From positions 1 to 64,000 of the forward strand of contig DASVQN010000028.1 in the NCBI GenBank assembly GCA_036389155.1: 64,000 bases of DNA, read 5' to 3'. Numbering within the stretch: the first letter of the stretch is position 1; every line of letters starts with the position of its first letter. Under the pieces are notes generated by a model. It ran no database searches. It had not been told where the DNA came from and worked only from the letters and a program-made list of their open reading frames with translations. Both the position numbers and the translations under genes were made by a program. This DNA comes from CADCVT01 sp036389155. Lineage in GTDB: Bacteria; Actinomycetota; Thermoleophilia; Solirubrobacterales; Solirubrobacteraceae. This document shows, piece by piece, positions 33,269 through 42,897 of this stretch.

Positions 33269-34508
33269 AGCGACCCTGCGGGTCGAGCTGCGACCGCACC
33301 GACTGGAAGCGCTCCCACTCCGGGTAGAGCGGCGCGAGCGTCTGCGCCGTGTGGAAGTGGCGCTTGCCCCAGTGCGGGCGCGCGCCGTGCTCCGCGCCGA
33401 TCGCGGCGACCGCGCGGAAGTAGGCCTCCCACGGCATCCCGACGTAGTTGTGCACGGCGATGTAGACGGTCTCGCGCCCTCCGGCCGGGCTGAGCAGCGC
33501 GTCGTCGCCCGCGACGAAGCGCAGCTCGACCGGGAAGATCACCGGGTGGCGGCGGATCTCCTCCATGATCGCCCGCAGCGCGTCGCGCGCCGCGGCGCGC
33601 GGGAACGCCTGCTCCATCTCGGTGAAGCGGACGTAGCGCGGGCTGACGAAGATCCGGTCCGAGCGGTCGATGCGCACCCGCTCGGCGAACGTGCTCGTCA
33701 TCGTGCGACTGATCGTCGGGATCCAGTCCGGGCGGCGCTTCGCGATCGCGCACGCGAGGTGCAGCGCGTGGTTGTTGAGCAGGACGTCCTCCGCCCAGCG
33801 CTGCGCGGCGCCCGGCGGCTGCGCCGCGTTCGACACGACTTCGTTCGTGCGCGTCAGCACCGTGTCGCTGTGGGGGAACGAGTAGAACTCGAAGTGCCGG
33901 GAGCCCTCCGCCAGCTCGTCGAGCCGGTCGAGGACGTCGTCGAGCTTCGCGGGGGCGTCGACGCCGCGCATGACGTACGCGCGCGCGCACCGCAGCGTCA
34001 ACTCGGTGATCACCCCGAGCGCGCCGACGCTGACGCGCGCGGCGAGCAGCGCGTCGCCCCCGTCGAGCTCGTGGACCGTCCCGTCGCCCGCGACGAGCTG
34101 CACCGCCTCGATGGCGGAAGACAGGTTGCGCAGCTCGACGCCGCTGCCGTGCGTGCCGGTCGCGGTCGCGCCCGCGATCGACTGCGCGTCGACGTCGCCC
34201 ATGTTCTCCAGCGCCAGGCCGAACCCGGCGAGCGCGTCGGAGAGCGCGTGCAGACGGACGCCGGCCTGGACGCGGACGCGCCGGCGGCCCGGGTCGGCCC
34301 ACACCACGCGGTCCATCGCGTCGAGGGACAGCAGGACGCCGTCCGTGAGCACGGCGTCGGTGAACGAGTGACCGGCGCCCGCGACGCGCACGACCTGCCC
34401 GGCCCGCCCCGCCCGCCGCACCGCGTCCGCGACCTCCTCCGTCGATCGCGGCCGCACGACCGCGGCGGGGGCGCACGCCTGCTCCCCCGACCAGTTGCGC
34501 CAGATCAA
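33216..34508 (-). CDS. FAD-linked aldonolactone oxidase (D-arabinono-1,4-lactone oxidase family)
   Basis: This is a 430-residue vanillyl-alcohol-oxidase-fold protein. The FAD motif is VVRVAGAGHSFTDAVLTDG, with ENMGDVDAQSIAGATATGTHG and a C-terminal lactone-oxidase domain ending HWGKRHFHTAQTLAPLYPE. Family members oxidise aldono-lactones or sugar alcohols. The start is probably TTG 34508 (LIWRNWSGEQ), since this matches the usual N-terminus. It begins 13 bp after the beta-propeller gene. Confidence 0.85.
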   Translation of the reverse strand: MIWRNWSGEQACAPAAVVRPRSTEEVADAVRRAGRAGQVVRVAGAGHSFTDAVLTDGVLLSLDAMDRVVWADPGRRRVRVQAGVRLHALSDALAGFGLALENMGDVDAQSIAGATATGTHGSGVELRNLSSAIEAVQLVAGDGTVHELDGGDALLAARVSVGALGVITELTLRCARAYVMRGVDAPAKLDDVLDRLDELAEGSRHFEFYSFPHSDTVLTRTNEVVSNAAQPPGAAQRWAEDVLLNNHALHLACAIAKRRPDWIPTISRTMTSTFAERVRIDRSDRIFVSPRYVRFTEMEQAFPRAAARDALRAIMEEIRRHPVIFPVELRFVAGDDALLSPAGGRETVYIAVHNYVGMPWEAYFRAVAAIGAEHGARPHWGKRHFHTAQTLAPLYPEWERFQSVRSQLDPQGRFTNAYVRRVLGAPAGGR

Positions 34509-34521
34509 CGGACGCGCGCCT

Positions 34522-36471
34522 CTACCGCTTCGCGCCGAAGCCCGCCACCCGCAGCGCGGCGCGGACGCTCGCGCGGCGGCGGGTGGCATCCGGTCGCGCG
34601 ACGGCGACCCAGAGGATGCGACGGCCGCGCACGCCGAAGAGGACGCGGCGCGAGCGATCGGTGGCGAACACGCCGGGCGCGACGCGACGGCGCGCCGGGA
34701 ACGCGCGGCGCAGGCGGCGCGTGGCCATGCGCGGCCCGACGCCGCGGAAGCGGTGGCGCGGCCCGCTGCTGACCACGAGCCGCGGGCGCCGGCGGCGGTC
34801 GAGGGCGACGCCCATGCGCCCACCGCCGTCGACGCAGTACTTCAGCGACCGCCTCCCGACGAGCGCGCCCTGCAGGCGCAGGTTCTCGTACGGCAGGCCG
34901 AGCAGGAGCAGGCCGATGCCGAAGCGCGACACGGCGAGCCGGCGCGGCTGGCAGGGCCGCGCGAGCGGCTGCTCGGCGCTCGGCGGCGCCGGCCGGCCCG
35001 CGGGCGCGGCGCCGGGCGGCGGCTGCGCGTCGGCGAGCCGCACGAGCCCGCCGAGCACGCCGACGTACGCGCTGCCGTCGGGCCCGAGCGTGACCGGGGC
35101 GTAGTTGTTGTTGTGGCCCAGCCCCTCGCCCGCGAGCGCCTTGAACACGGTCCGCCCCGTGCGGAAGTCGAGCGCCGTGAGGTACCAGACGTCGTCGCCG
35201 TCGTCCTGCGGCTCCTTGGTGTAGATGTAGACGAGGCCGTTGGCGAGCGAGAGCTTGGGCACCACGGTCGGCGAGTGCTCGTCGGAGTGCCAGACCTTCG
35301 TGCACGTGCGCGCCTTCATGTCGTAGTCGACGCGCTCGACGCCCGGCGAGGTGGTGTTCCCGTTCTGCGTCACGGTCGGATTGGTGTAGCCGTAGTTATT
35401 CTCGACCACGATCGCGTTGCCGGCCATGATCAGCGAGTTGTCGGTGGAGCCCGCGCCCTTCTCGAACACCGGCTGGCGGCAGATCTCCTCCCCGCTGCGG
35501 CGGTCGTAGACGACGACGTCCATCGGGTCGGCGTTGTCGGTGATCGCGACGGTGCCGTTCGTGCCGATCGTCGGCGTGGTGCCCGAGCCGGCGCTCGACT
35601 GGCCGGGCTTCTGCGCCCCGCCGTTCGGATAGGCCTGGCGCCACACGACCTGCGGCGTCCCGTCGGGACCGGCGGCGAAGCGGTACAGCGCGCCGTCGGT
35701 GACGATGTAGACGGCGCCGTCCTCGTCGACCGCGAAGGAGTTCGAGATGACCTCCTTCGTGTCGAACGTCTTGATCGTGTCGGCGTCCCGCGCGACGCTG
35801 CCGACGACGCCGGACTTCGCCACGAACCACATGCGCCCCGACCAGTCGGGCAGCACCGAGACGATCTTGTCGTCGGACGCGAGCACGCCGTTGAGGTCGA
35901 CGTCGCGCTCGATGTTGAAGCCCGGCTGCTCGGTCTCCTCGACGACGTAGAGGTGCCGGTCGGTGGTCGGCATGATCGCGCGGTCGCGCTCGTCGAGGTA
36001 GAAGTAGCCGCCGCCGCTGAAGTCCTGGAAGGGGTTGGCGGCGCCGAGCTGGCGCGCCGGCAGGTTCATCGACGCGAGGGTGGCCAGCGTGATCGGGTCC
36101 TTCAGCGCGAGGACCGGGCGATCGAGCCCGACGCAGACCGTCACGATGCGGCCCTTGGAGTCGAACGTGACCGAGGCGCAGTCGCGCGACTCGAACACGT
36201 CGCGCCGCGTGATCCCGCGCCCGAGCGGCCCCGGCGTCGCGTACGCGTCGGTCATGTACGGGTCGTCGTGGATGTTCGAGCGCCCGTTCGGGGCGAGGAA
36301 CGGGTGCTGCGGGGAGAGCGCGGGCGCCTCGACCGGCTGTGGGTCGGCGGGGGCGCCGATGAACTCCGGCTCGTTGTGCGAGCCCTCCGGGATCGCCTGC
36401 TGCGCGTACGCGGCCGGAGCGGCCAGGGGCGCCGTGGCGGCGGCGACGAGCGCGAGGAGGGCGCGGCGCAT
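34522..36471 (-). CDS. Secreted beta-propeller-like protein
   Basis: This is a 649-residue exported protein with signal peptide (about 1-23) and a series of propeller-like blades from about 85 to 475 (SVTFDSKGRIVTVCVGLDRP, YFYLDERDRAIMPTTDRHLY, NSFAVDEDGAVYIVTDGALY, APVTLGPDGSAYVGVLGGLV). A Pro-rich linker and a 150-residue basic C-terminal domain follow (RSLKYCVDGGGRMGVALDR). It may bind a cofactor or ligand outside the cell; no catalytic residues were identified. It may be co-transcribed with the aldonolactone oxidase. Confidence 0.75.
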   Translation of the reverse strand: MRRALLALVAAATAPLAAPAAYAQQAIPEGSHNEPEFIGAPADPQPVEAPALSPQHPFLAPNGRSNIHDDPYMTDAYATPGPLGRGITRRDVFESRDCASVTFDSKGRIVTVCVGLDRPVLALKDPITLATLASMNLPARQLGAANPFQDFSGGGYFYLDERDRAIMPTTDRHLYVVEETEQPGFNIERDVDLNGVLASDDKIVSVLPDWSGRMWFVAKSGVVGSVARDADTIKTFDTKEVISNSFAVDEDGAVYIVTDGALYRFAAGPDGTPQVVWRQAYPNGGAQKPGQSSAGSGTTPTIGTNGTVAITDNADPMDVVVYDRRSGEEICRQPVFEKGAGSTDNSLIMAGNAIVVENNYGYTNPTVTQNGNTTSPGVERVDYDMKARTCTKVWHSDEHSPTVVPKLSLANGLVYIYTKEPQDDGDDVWYLTALDFRTGRTVFKALAGEGLGHNNNYAPVTLGPDGSAYVGVLGGLVRLADAQPPPGAAPAGRPAPPSAEQPLARPCQPRRLAVSRFGIGLLLLGLPYENLRLQGALVGRRSLKYCVDGGGRMGVALDRRRRPRLVVSSGPRHRFRGVGPRMATRRLRRAFPARRRVAPGVFATDRSRRVLFGVRGRRILWVAVARPDATRRRASVRAALRVAGFGAKR

Positions 36472-36510
36472 CTCGGCGCGCGAGTCTAGGCCTCCGCGCG
36501 CTCGCGCGCG

Positions 36511-37146
36511 TCAGGCGCCCGACTTGGACTTCGCGCGGGCGCGCTTCGAGTCGCGGCGCTTCGCCGCCTCCTCGAGCGGGACCTTCGCCCCCTGCTCGAA
36601 GAAGAACACCATCAGGGACATCCGCGTCGCGTCGCCGTCCTTGATCCGCTTCTGGGCCTTCTGCGACACGGCCTCGATGCGGTCCTGCGCATCCATGAGG
36701 ATCTCGGAGACCTCCTTGATGCCGTCCTCGTCGAGCGGCAGCGAGTAGTTCGAGAGGTTCGCCTCGGCGCGGTCGAAGCCGCCCTGCATCGCGCCGCGCC
36801 CGAGCTCCTCGACGAACGCGTTCAGGTCGGCGTCGACCAGCGCCTCCTGCACGACGCGCGGCAGCTCCGACCACAGCTTGTTGCCGATCTGCGGGCGGGC
36901 GGCGAGCTTGTAGTGGTGCTCGACGGCGCCGCGCACCTGGCGCGTCTTCTCGAGCTTGATGAAGCCGAAGTCCTTGAGGGTCCGGACGTGGTAGCTGACG
37001 TTCTCCAGCGGCAGCCCCAGCACCGCGGCGAGCTCCTTCGGCGTGGCGGTGCGCTCGTCGAGGATGTGCAGGATCTTCATCCGGATCGGATGCGCGAGCG
37101 CCTTGACCAGGCGGGGATCGTCGATGTCCACGATTTGTGCGTTCAT
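36511..37146 (-). CDS. ArsR-type winged-helix transcriptional regulator
   Basis: This is a 211-residue regulator. Residues of about 10-85 form an HTH (LVKALAHPIRMKILHILDER, ATPKELAAVLGLPLENVSYH, VRTLKDFGFI). The C-terminal half is helical with a long predicted coiled region (ILMDAQDRIEAVSQKAQKR) and a basic tail. There are no Cys metal sites, so it is probably not a metal sensor. Confidence 0.85.
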   Translation of the reverse strand: MNAQIVDIDDPRLVKALAHPIRMKILHILDERTATPKELAAVLGLPLENVSYHVRTLKDFGFIKLEKTRQVRGAVEHHYKLAARPQIGNKLWSELPRVVQEALVDADLNAFVEELGRGAMQGGFDRAEANLSNYSLPLDEDGIKEVSEILMDAQDRIEAVSQKAQKRIKDGDATRMSLMVFFFEQGAKVPLEEAAKRRDSKRARAKSKSGA

Positions 37147-37159
37147 CCGGGCCGTTTCC

Positions 37160-37189
37160 AGTCTATGGTCGGTGGGAGAGCGGATTCAA
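37160..37189 (-). promoter_or_regulatory. Candidate promoter of the ArsR-type gene
   Basis: On the minus strand TTGAAT (37184-37189) and TAGACT (37160-37165) are 18 bp apart, with the -10 about 14 bp from the ATG. The -10 is identical to that proposed for rpoD. Prediction only. Confidence 0.3.
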
Positions 37190-37302
37190 CGTGCCGGCCG
37201 CATAATGGCGTAAGAACACTACACCGGTCAGGTCACGTGCGCGAGCGGCTCGTCTCGCCAGATGACCGGCGGTGCTGCCATTCGTAACGATCGCTCCGGA
37301 CG

Positions 37303-37911
37303 TTAGCCGGAGACGGTCAGGCGCGTCGGGTCGAAGCCCGCGGCGGTGAGCGCGCCGAGCAGCGTCCCGAGCAGCAGCCCCTGGACGTCCTCCTTCGTGA
37401 GGTCGTGCTCGCGCACCCAGTCCAGGCAGACGCCGTCCATGTACCAGAGCCACGCCCTGACCGCCGTGCGGACCTTCGGCGGCGGCGGCCCGTCCGGCGA
37501 GATGCCGGTGAGGATGCGGCTGGCCGTCTCGCCGCGCACGCGGTCGATGAGCTCGCGGACCTCCGGGATGCCGGCGCTGCGCAGCAGCTTCTCGTACGCG
37601 CCCCCGTTCTCCTCGATCCACTGCAGGTACGCGTCGATGGCGGCGGTGAGCTGCGCGACCGGCGGCAGCGTGTCGTCGGTCGAGATGCGCCGCACGTGCT
37701 CCTCGGCGGCCTGCGCCAGGACCGCCTCGAAGAGGTCGCGCTTGCTCGGGAAGTAGTGGTAGAGCAGCGGCTTCGAGATTCCCGCCTCGCGCGCGAGCTT
37801 CGCCATCGAGAGCTCGTCGTAGCCGTGCGTGGCGAACAGCGCGGTGGCCTCCTCGAGGAGCTGGCGGCGCCGCTCGTCGACGTTCAGGCGCGTGTACGCG
37901 GGGGTGCTCAC
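37303..37911 (-). CDS. TetR-family transcriptional regulator
   Basis: This is a 202-residue regulator with an N-terminal HTH (RRQLLEEATALFATHGYDEL, SMAKLAREAGISKPLLYHYF, PSKRDLFEAVL) and a helical ligand-binding domain. It is divergent from the DUF2339 gene across 83 bp that contain two related palindromes, so it probably represses that gene and itself. The ligand is unknown. Confidence 0.9.
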   Translation of the reverse strand: MSTPAYTRLNVDERRRQLLEEATALFATHGYDELSMAKLAREAGISKPLLYHYFPSKRDLFEAVLAQAAEEHVRRISTDDTLPPVAQLTAAIDAYLQWIEENGGAYEKLLRSAGIPEVRELIDRVRGETASRILTGISPDGPPPPKVRTAVRAWLWYMDGVCLDWVREHDLTKEDVQGLLLGTLLGALTAAGFDPTRLTVSG

Positions 37912-37952
37912 CGGAGGGAGTCTACGGATCGCGCCCTCAGCGCGACGGCTTC

Positions 37953-38000
37953 TTGACCCGTGGTCAACTGCTTGCTACCGTGCCGTGCTGACCGATGGTC
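37953..38000. promoter_or_regulatory. Two palindromic sites, probable TetR operators
   Basis: TTGACC-CGT-GGTCAA (37953-37967) is a perfect inverted repeat. GACC-GAT-GGTC (37990-38000) shares its core and covers the ATG of the DUF2339 gene. Centres are 35 bp apart. Position between a TetR gene and a divergent gene supports operator function. Confidence 0.6.
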
Positions 38001-40628
38001 GACAGTGACGGCGAGAGCGTGGAGGCGGAGATGACGGACGACGGACGGGTCGCGCTGCTGGAGCGGCGGACGGAGCGGCTGAGCGAGAGGGTCGAGAGGC
38101 TCGAGGCCGCGCTCGCGGCGCGGGGCCCCGCGGTGCCTGAGGCAGCCGCGTGGCGCCCGCGCGCTTCCGCCGACCGCCCCGCTCCGCCGCCGCCGTCGGA
38201 CGCCGCCGGACGCGGCGGCGCCGCCGGGGCTCCCGGCGCGAAGCCGCTCGGCTGGCCGCGCGTCGCCGCCGCGACCGCGCAGCACTCAACGCGCGGGCCC
38301 CTCCCCGCCGCGTCGCAGCGCGCCGGCCTCGAGGACCTCGTCGCGGGGCGCGTCCTGGCGTGGGCGGGCGGGCTCGCGGTCTTCGTCGGGCTCGTGCTGC
38401 TGTTCGCGGTCGCCGTGTCGCGCGGCTGGGTCGGCGAGGGCGTGCGGACGCTCATCGGCGGGCTCGGCTCGTTCGCGCTGGCGGCGACCGGCGCCTGGCT
38501 GCAGGAGCGCCGCGCGCGCACGGACGCCGCCATGGCCGCCGCCGCGGCGGGCATCGCGGGGCTGTTCGCGACCAGCGTCGTCGCGGCGCGCGTGTACGAG
38601 GTCGTGCCGGTCGAGGTCGCGCTGCTGCTCGTCCTCGCGACCGGCGCCGCCGCGACCGCGCTCGCCCTGCGGTGGCACTCGCGCGGGATGGCGTGGCTCG
38701 GCGTCGTCGGCGGCCTCGCCGCGCCGCTGCTCGTCGGCGCTCCCGCGGGCGGCGGGACCGCGACGCTCCTCTTCGTCGCCGCCCTCGCCGCCGCCGCCAT
38801 CTGCGTGCATCGCGCGTGGGACTGGCTCGGGCTGGCGGCGTTCGCGGTCGTCACGCCGCAGTGGCTCGCCGGGCTGTCGGAGCACCCGGTCTCCGCGGCG
38901 GCGACGTTCGGGACGCTCGCGGCGTTCGGCGCGCTGTTCGCCGCCGCCGCCGTGGGGCACGACCTGCGCACGTGCGCCGACGCGCCGCGGCCGGCCGCGC
39001 TGCTCCTCCTCGCGCTCAACGCCTTCGTCACCGCGGCCGCCGGCTGGGCGATCGTCGGCGAGGACGTCGGGGCCACCGCAGCCGATGTGTGGCTCGCGCT
39101 CGTCGCCGCCGCACACCTCGCGCTCGGCGTCGCGCTGCTGCGCCCGCGGCGCGCGACGCGCACGGTCGCGATCGCGGCGCTCGGCCTCGGCGCGGTGGTC
39201 GCGGACGTCGCGATCGCGCAGGCGCTCAACGGCCTCGTGCTCGCGCTGGTGTGGACGGGCGCGGTCGCCGGCTTCGCCGCGCTCGCCCGGCGCGTGCGCG
39301 CGGGGGCCCTGGAGGAGGCCGCGCTCGCGACCGGTCTCGGCGCGCACGTCGCGCTCGCGCTCCTGCACATGCTCGTCGTCGAGGCGCCGCCGGAGGCGGT
39401 CGCGGCCGGCGAGGGCTCGGCCGCCGCGGCGACGGCGGTCGCGGCCCTCGCGGCCGCCTGCCTGACCTCCGGAGCCCTCCTCGACCGCCGCCCGGTGTGG
39501 CGCGATCTCGTGAATGCGCTCGGCCTCGCCGCGCTGGCGTACCTCGCGGCCGTGGCGCTCGACGGCGCCGCGCTCGTCGTCGCGTGGTCGGCCGAGGCGG
39601 CCGCGCTGGCGTCGCTGGCGCGGCGCGCCAGGAGGCGCGAGGCGCGCGACGAGGCCGAGGCGCCCGACGCGCGCGACACCCGCGACTCCGCGGCGGCGCG
39701 CGCGGCTCGGCCGCCCGCGGCGGCGCGCGCGGCGCGCCCGCCGGAGTGGGTCGCCGGAGCCGTGGTGCCTCTGCAGCTGGCCCTGGCCCTCGCGGGCGCC
39801 TACTTCCTCGCCGCTCCGTGGCGGGCCGTCCTCGACGGCGTCTCCGACGTGCGCGCGGCGGTCGTCTCGCTCGTCGCGGTCGCCGTGGCCGCGGCGATCT
39901 CCGGCGAGGCGGCCAAGGAGGGCGTGATCGCCGACGGGGATCCGGACTGGCGGCTCGTGCTGCACGGGGCCAGCCTCGTCGCGCTGGCCTGGCTCGCGAT
40001 CGTGACGCTCGACGGTGCCGTGCTCGTGGCGGTCCTGGCGGCCGGCGCGGCCGTGCTCGCCGAGCTCGGTCGCCGCACCGGCGACGACCCCGCCGTGGCG
40101 GGCGCGGCGGCCGTCCTCGGCCTCGCGCTCGGCCACGCGGTCGCGATCGAGGCTCCGCCGCAGGCGCTCCTCGACGGCGTCGACGACCTCGCCGCCGCCG
40201 CGGTCGCCCTCGGCGCGTGCGCGATCGCCGCGCAGCGGATCGCTGCCGCCGTCCCGTCGCCGTGGACCTGGTTCGCACCCGCGGCGGCGGCGCTCCACCT
40301 CGCCTCGGTCGCGCTCGTCACGACGACCGGCGCCGGCGAGCGCGCGCAGATGCTCCTCTCCGCGCTGTGGGCCGCCGTCGGCGTGGCCACGCTCATCGCC
40401 GGGCTCGTCCGCGACGTCCCCGCGCTGCGCAGCGGCGCCCTCGCGGTGATCGGGATCGCGCTCGCGAAGGTCTTCCTCTACGACCTCGCGACGCTCGAGG
40501 CGATGGCGCGCGTCGCGTCCTTCCTCGCCCTCGGCCTGCTGCTGCTGGCCGGCGCGTTCGCGTGGCAGCGGATCCGCCCGCGGCCGCTGCCCGACCTGAG
40601 GGAGGCTCCGCCCGGCGCGCGCGGGTGA
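37995..40628 (+). CDS. DUF2339 polytopic membrane protein
   Basis: This is an 877-residue protein with a coiled-coil N-terminus (ALLERRTERLSERVERLEAA, residues about 20-45), a variable linker, then more than twenty hydrophobic helices rich in Ala/Leu/Val starting with GRVLAWAGGLAVFVGLVLLF. This layout is typical of DUF2339 proteins, whose function is unknown; an envelope role is suspected. Probably controlled by the divergent TetR gene. Confidence 0.8.
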   Translation: MVDSDGESVEAEMTDDGRVALLERRTERLSERVERLEAALAARGPAVPEAAAWRPRASADRPAPPPPSDAAGRGGAAGAPGAKPLGWPRVAAATAQHSTRGPLPAASQRAGLEDLVAGRVLAWAGGLAVFVGLVLLFAVAVSRGWVGEGVRTLIGGLGSFALAATGAWLQERRARTDAAMAAAAAGIAGLFATSVVAARVYEVVPVEVALLLVLATGAAATALALRWHSRGMAWLGVVGGLAAPLLVGAPAGGGTATLLFVAALAAAAICVHRAWDWLGLAAFAVVTPQWLAGLSEHPVSAAATFGTLAAFGALFAAAAVGHDLRTCADAPRPAALLLLALNAFVTAAAGWAIVGEDVGATAADVWLALVAAAHLALGVALLRPRRATRTVAIAALGLGAVVADVAIAQALNGLVLALVWTGAVAGFAALARRVRAGALEEAALATGLGAHVALALLHMLVVEAPPEAVAAGEGSAAAATAVAALAAACLTSGALLDRRPVWRDLVNALGLAALAYLAAVALDGAALVVAWSAEAAALASLARRARRREARDEAEAPDARDTRDSAAARAARPPAAARAARPPEWVAGAVVPLQLALALAGAYFLAAPWRAVLDGVSDVRAAVVSLVAVAVAAAISGEAAKEGVIADGDPDWRLVLHGASLVALAWLAIVTLDGAVLVAVLAAGAAVLAELGRRTGDDPAVAGAAAVLGLALGHAVAIEAPPQALLDGVDDLAAAAVALGACAIAAQRIAAAVPSPWTWFAPAAAALHLASVALVTTTGAGERAQMLLSALWAAVGVATLIAGLVRDVPALRSGALAVIGIALAKVFLYDLATLEAMARVASFLALGLLLLAGAFAWQRIRPRPLPDLREAPPGARG

Positions 40629-40652
40629 CGGTGGCGGCTAACGTCCCGCGCC

Positions 40653-42824
40653 GTGCGACGCCTCGCGCTCCTCCTCGCCGCGCTCGCCGCGCTGACGATC
40701 GCGCCCGCCGCGCACGCGGGCGAGCTCACGGCGGGCGCGGGACGCGCCGACATCACGCCGCCCACCGGCTACTACGCGATGGGCTGGGTCCGCTCCGACG
40801 CCGTCCTGCGCGGTCAGCACACGCGCCTGTTCGCGCGGGCGATCGTGCTGGAGCGCGACGGCAGGAAGGTCGCCCTCGTCAGCGAGGACCTCGGCGCCAT
40901 CGCCGGCGGCGTCGTCGCCGAGGCGGCCGACCGGCTGAAGGATCGCGGGTTCAGCGAGCAGAACGTGCTCGTGTCCGCGTCGCACACGCACGCCGCGCCG
41001 ACGGGCTACTTCAACTTCTCCACCTACAACACGGTCTTCATGACGACCGGCACGCCGACCGACCAGAACGTCGCCGGCGACCGCGACCCGCAGCTCTACG
41101 CCTTCATGGTTCGCCGGCTGGCCGAGGCGATCCGCCGCGCCGACGACGACCGCGCGCCCGCACGGCTCGGCTGGTCCTCGACGCGCCTGATCGGCGTCAC
41201 GCGCAACCGGTCGATCGAGGCGCACCTGCACGACCACGGCATCGTCAAGGCCTACGGCGAGGGCCGCGTGGAGGACGACCCACTCGGGCCGCTCCACACG
41301 ATCGATCCCGACGTCCACGTCCTGCGCGTCGACAAGGTCCGCGGGAGGCGGCGGGTCCCGATCGGGATGTGGACCACCTTCGCCAACCACGGGACCGACA
41401 ACCCGTACACGTTCAACGTCTACAACGCCGACCACCACGGCTCGGCGACGCGCGTCGCCGAGGACGCGATCCGCAAGCGCGCACACGTCCCGAGGGGTCA
41501 GGAGGTCGTCAACGCCTACGGCAACACCGACGAGGGCGACATGTCCTCGGGCCTGGACCGCCGCGGGCCGGCGTGGGCGGACGAGGTCGGCCGGCGCGAG
41601 GCGGCCGCGATGCTCGACGCGTGGGCGGTCGCGGGCCGCAACGCCACGCGCGAGCCCGTCCTGGATCTGCGCTGGACCCGCGTGTGCTTCTGCGGCCAGG
41701 CGACCGAGGGCGGCGAGGTCGACGACCGGGCCGTCACCGGGCTGCCGCTGTTCACCGGCTCGGAGGAGGGCCGCGGCCCGCTGTACGACGAGACCGGCGT
41801 CCCGTTCGAGGATCGCCGCGCGCCGGTCACCGACGAGCACCAGGGCAACAAGATCCAGGTCGCTCCCGCGAGCGAGGGAACCGTGCCGAAGGGCGTCCCG
41901 CTGATGGTGCTGCGCATCGGCGATCGCGCGATCGGCAGCATCCCAGGCGAGATGACGGTCGGGATGGGCGAGCGCGTGCGCGACGCGATGCTCGCCGCGG
42001 CCGCCCCGAGCGGCGTCAAGCAGACGGTCCTCTCCGGCCTGGCCAACGAGTTCCTGCAGTACTTCGTCACGCCGGAGGAGTACGACCGCCAGCACTACGA
42101 GGGCGGCTCGCAGCTCTACGGCCGGCTGGCCGCGAACCTCCTCAAGGTCCAGCTCGCCGACCTCGCCCGCCGCCTCGCGAGCGGCGAGCCCGCACCCGAG
42201 CCGTACCCCGCCGACCCGCGCAACGGGGTGAGTCCCGACGCCCCGCCGTTCGAGCCGGGCGCAGGCGAGGCGCGCGAGCTCGAGCGCCCCGCGCCGACGG
42301 TGCGCCACCTCGAGCACGCGCGCTTCGCCTGGCAGGGCGGCCCGCGCGGCACCGACCGCCCGCTCGACGGCGCGTTCGTGCGCGTCGAGCGCCGCGTTCG
42401 CGGCAGCTGGCGCCCGTACGCCGACGACCTCGGCCTGCAGATCATCTGGCGCGTCGACGACGAGGGGCGCTACAGCGCCGAGTGGGAGGTCCCGCTCGAC
42501 GCGCCGCGCACGACGTACCGGTTCCGCATCACCGCCAACCGCTACGAGCTGGCCAGCCGCGAGTTCGGCGTCGTCGCCACGAACGACCTGGCGGCGAAGG
42601 TCGAGGGCGGCCGCGTGAAGCTGCTGTACCCCGCGAGCGAGCTCACGTGGCACCCGCCGCAGGCGCACCGCGTGGTCGTCGCCTTCCGCGATGCGCGCGG
42701 CCGCCGCGTGCGCCGCTCGGGCCTCGACTCCGTCGCGATCCCGCCGGGCGCGATGCGGATCGCCCGCGGCGAGGCGCGCGACGGCTACAACAACACGGTC
42801 AGCGAGGAGATCGCGCTGCCGTGA
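40653..42824 (+). CDS. Neutral/alkaline ceramidase family protein, secreted
   Basis: This is a 723-residue exported enzyme with signal peptide (about 1-22), AGAGRADITPPTGYYAMGWV at the mature start, the zinc-type motif VSASHTHAAPTGYFNFSTYN, TTFANHGTDNPYTFNVYNAD and VNAYGNTDEGDMSSG, then a C-terminal Ig-like domain from about 590. Family members cleave the amide of ceramide to sphingosine and fatty acid. Whether the substrate here is ceramide or another N-acyl lipid is unknown. GTG start. Confidence 0.88.
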   Translation: MRRLALLLAALAALTIAPAAHAGELTAGAGRADITPPTGYYAMGWVRSDAVLRGQHTRLFARAIVLERDGRKVALVSEDLGAIAGGVVAEAADRLKDRGFSEQNVLVSASHTHAAPTGYFNFSTYNTVFMTTGTPTDQNVAGDRDPQLYAFMVRRLAEAIRRADDDRAPARLGWSSTRLIGVTRNRSIEAHLHDHGIVKAYGEGRVEDDPLGPLHTIDPDVHVLRVDKVRGRRRVPIGMWTTFANHGTDNPYTFNVYNADHHGSATRVAEDAIRKRAHVPRGQEVVNAYGNTDEGDMSSGLDRRGPAWADEVGRREAAAMLDAWAVAGRNATREPVLDLRWTRVCFCGQATEGGEVDDRAVTGLPLFTGSEEGRGPLYDETGVPFEDRRAPVTDEHQGNKIQVAPASEGTVPKGVPLMVLRIGDRAIGSIPGEMTVGMGERVRDAMLAAAAPSGVKQTVLSGLANEFLQYFVTPEEYDRQHYEGGSQLYGRLAANLLKVQLADLARRLASGEPAPEPYPADPRNGVSPDAPPFEPGAGEARELERPAPTVRHLEHARFAWQGGPRGTDRPLDGAFVRVERRVRGSWRPYADDLGLQIIWRVDDEGRYSAEWEVPLDAPRTTYRFRITANRYELASREFGVVATNDLAAKVEGGRVKLLYPASELTWHPPQAHRVVVAFRDARGRRVRRSGLDSVAIPPGAMRIARGEARDGYNNTVSEEIALP

Positions 42825-42897
42825 CGGGTTCGGCCGACCACTAGACGGCGAAGTGCCTGGGTACGACCCGGGAAGACCACTCAGGGGAGGACTGTCG

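Noticed and set aside
38150..42844. A 1564-codon plus-strand open frame
   Set aside because: It is a shadow of the DUF2339 and ceramidase genes, with Arg-rich composition and no domain features.
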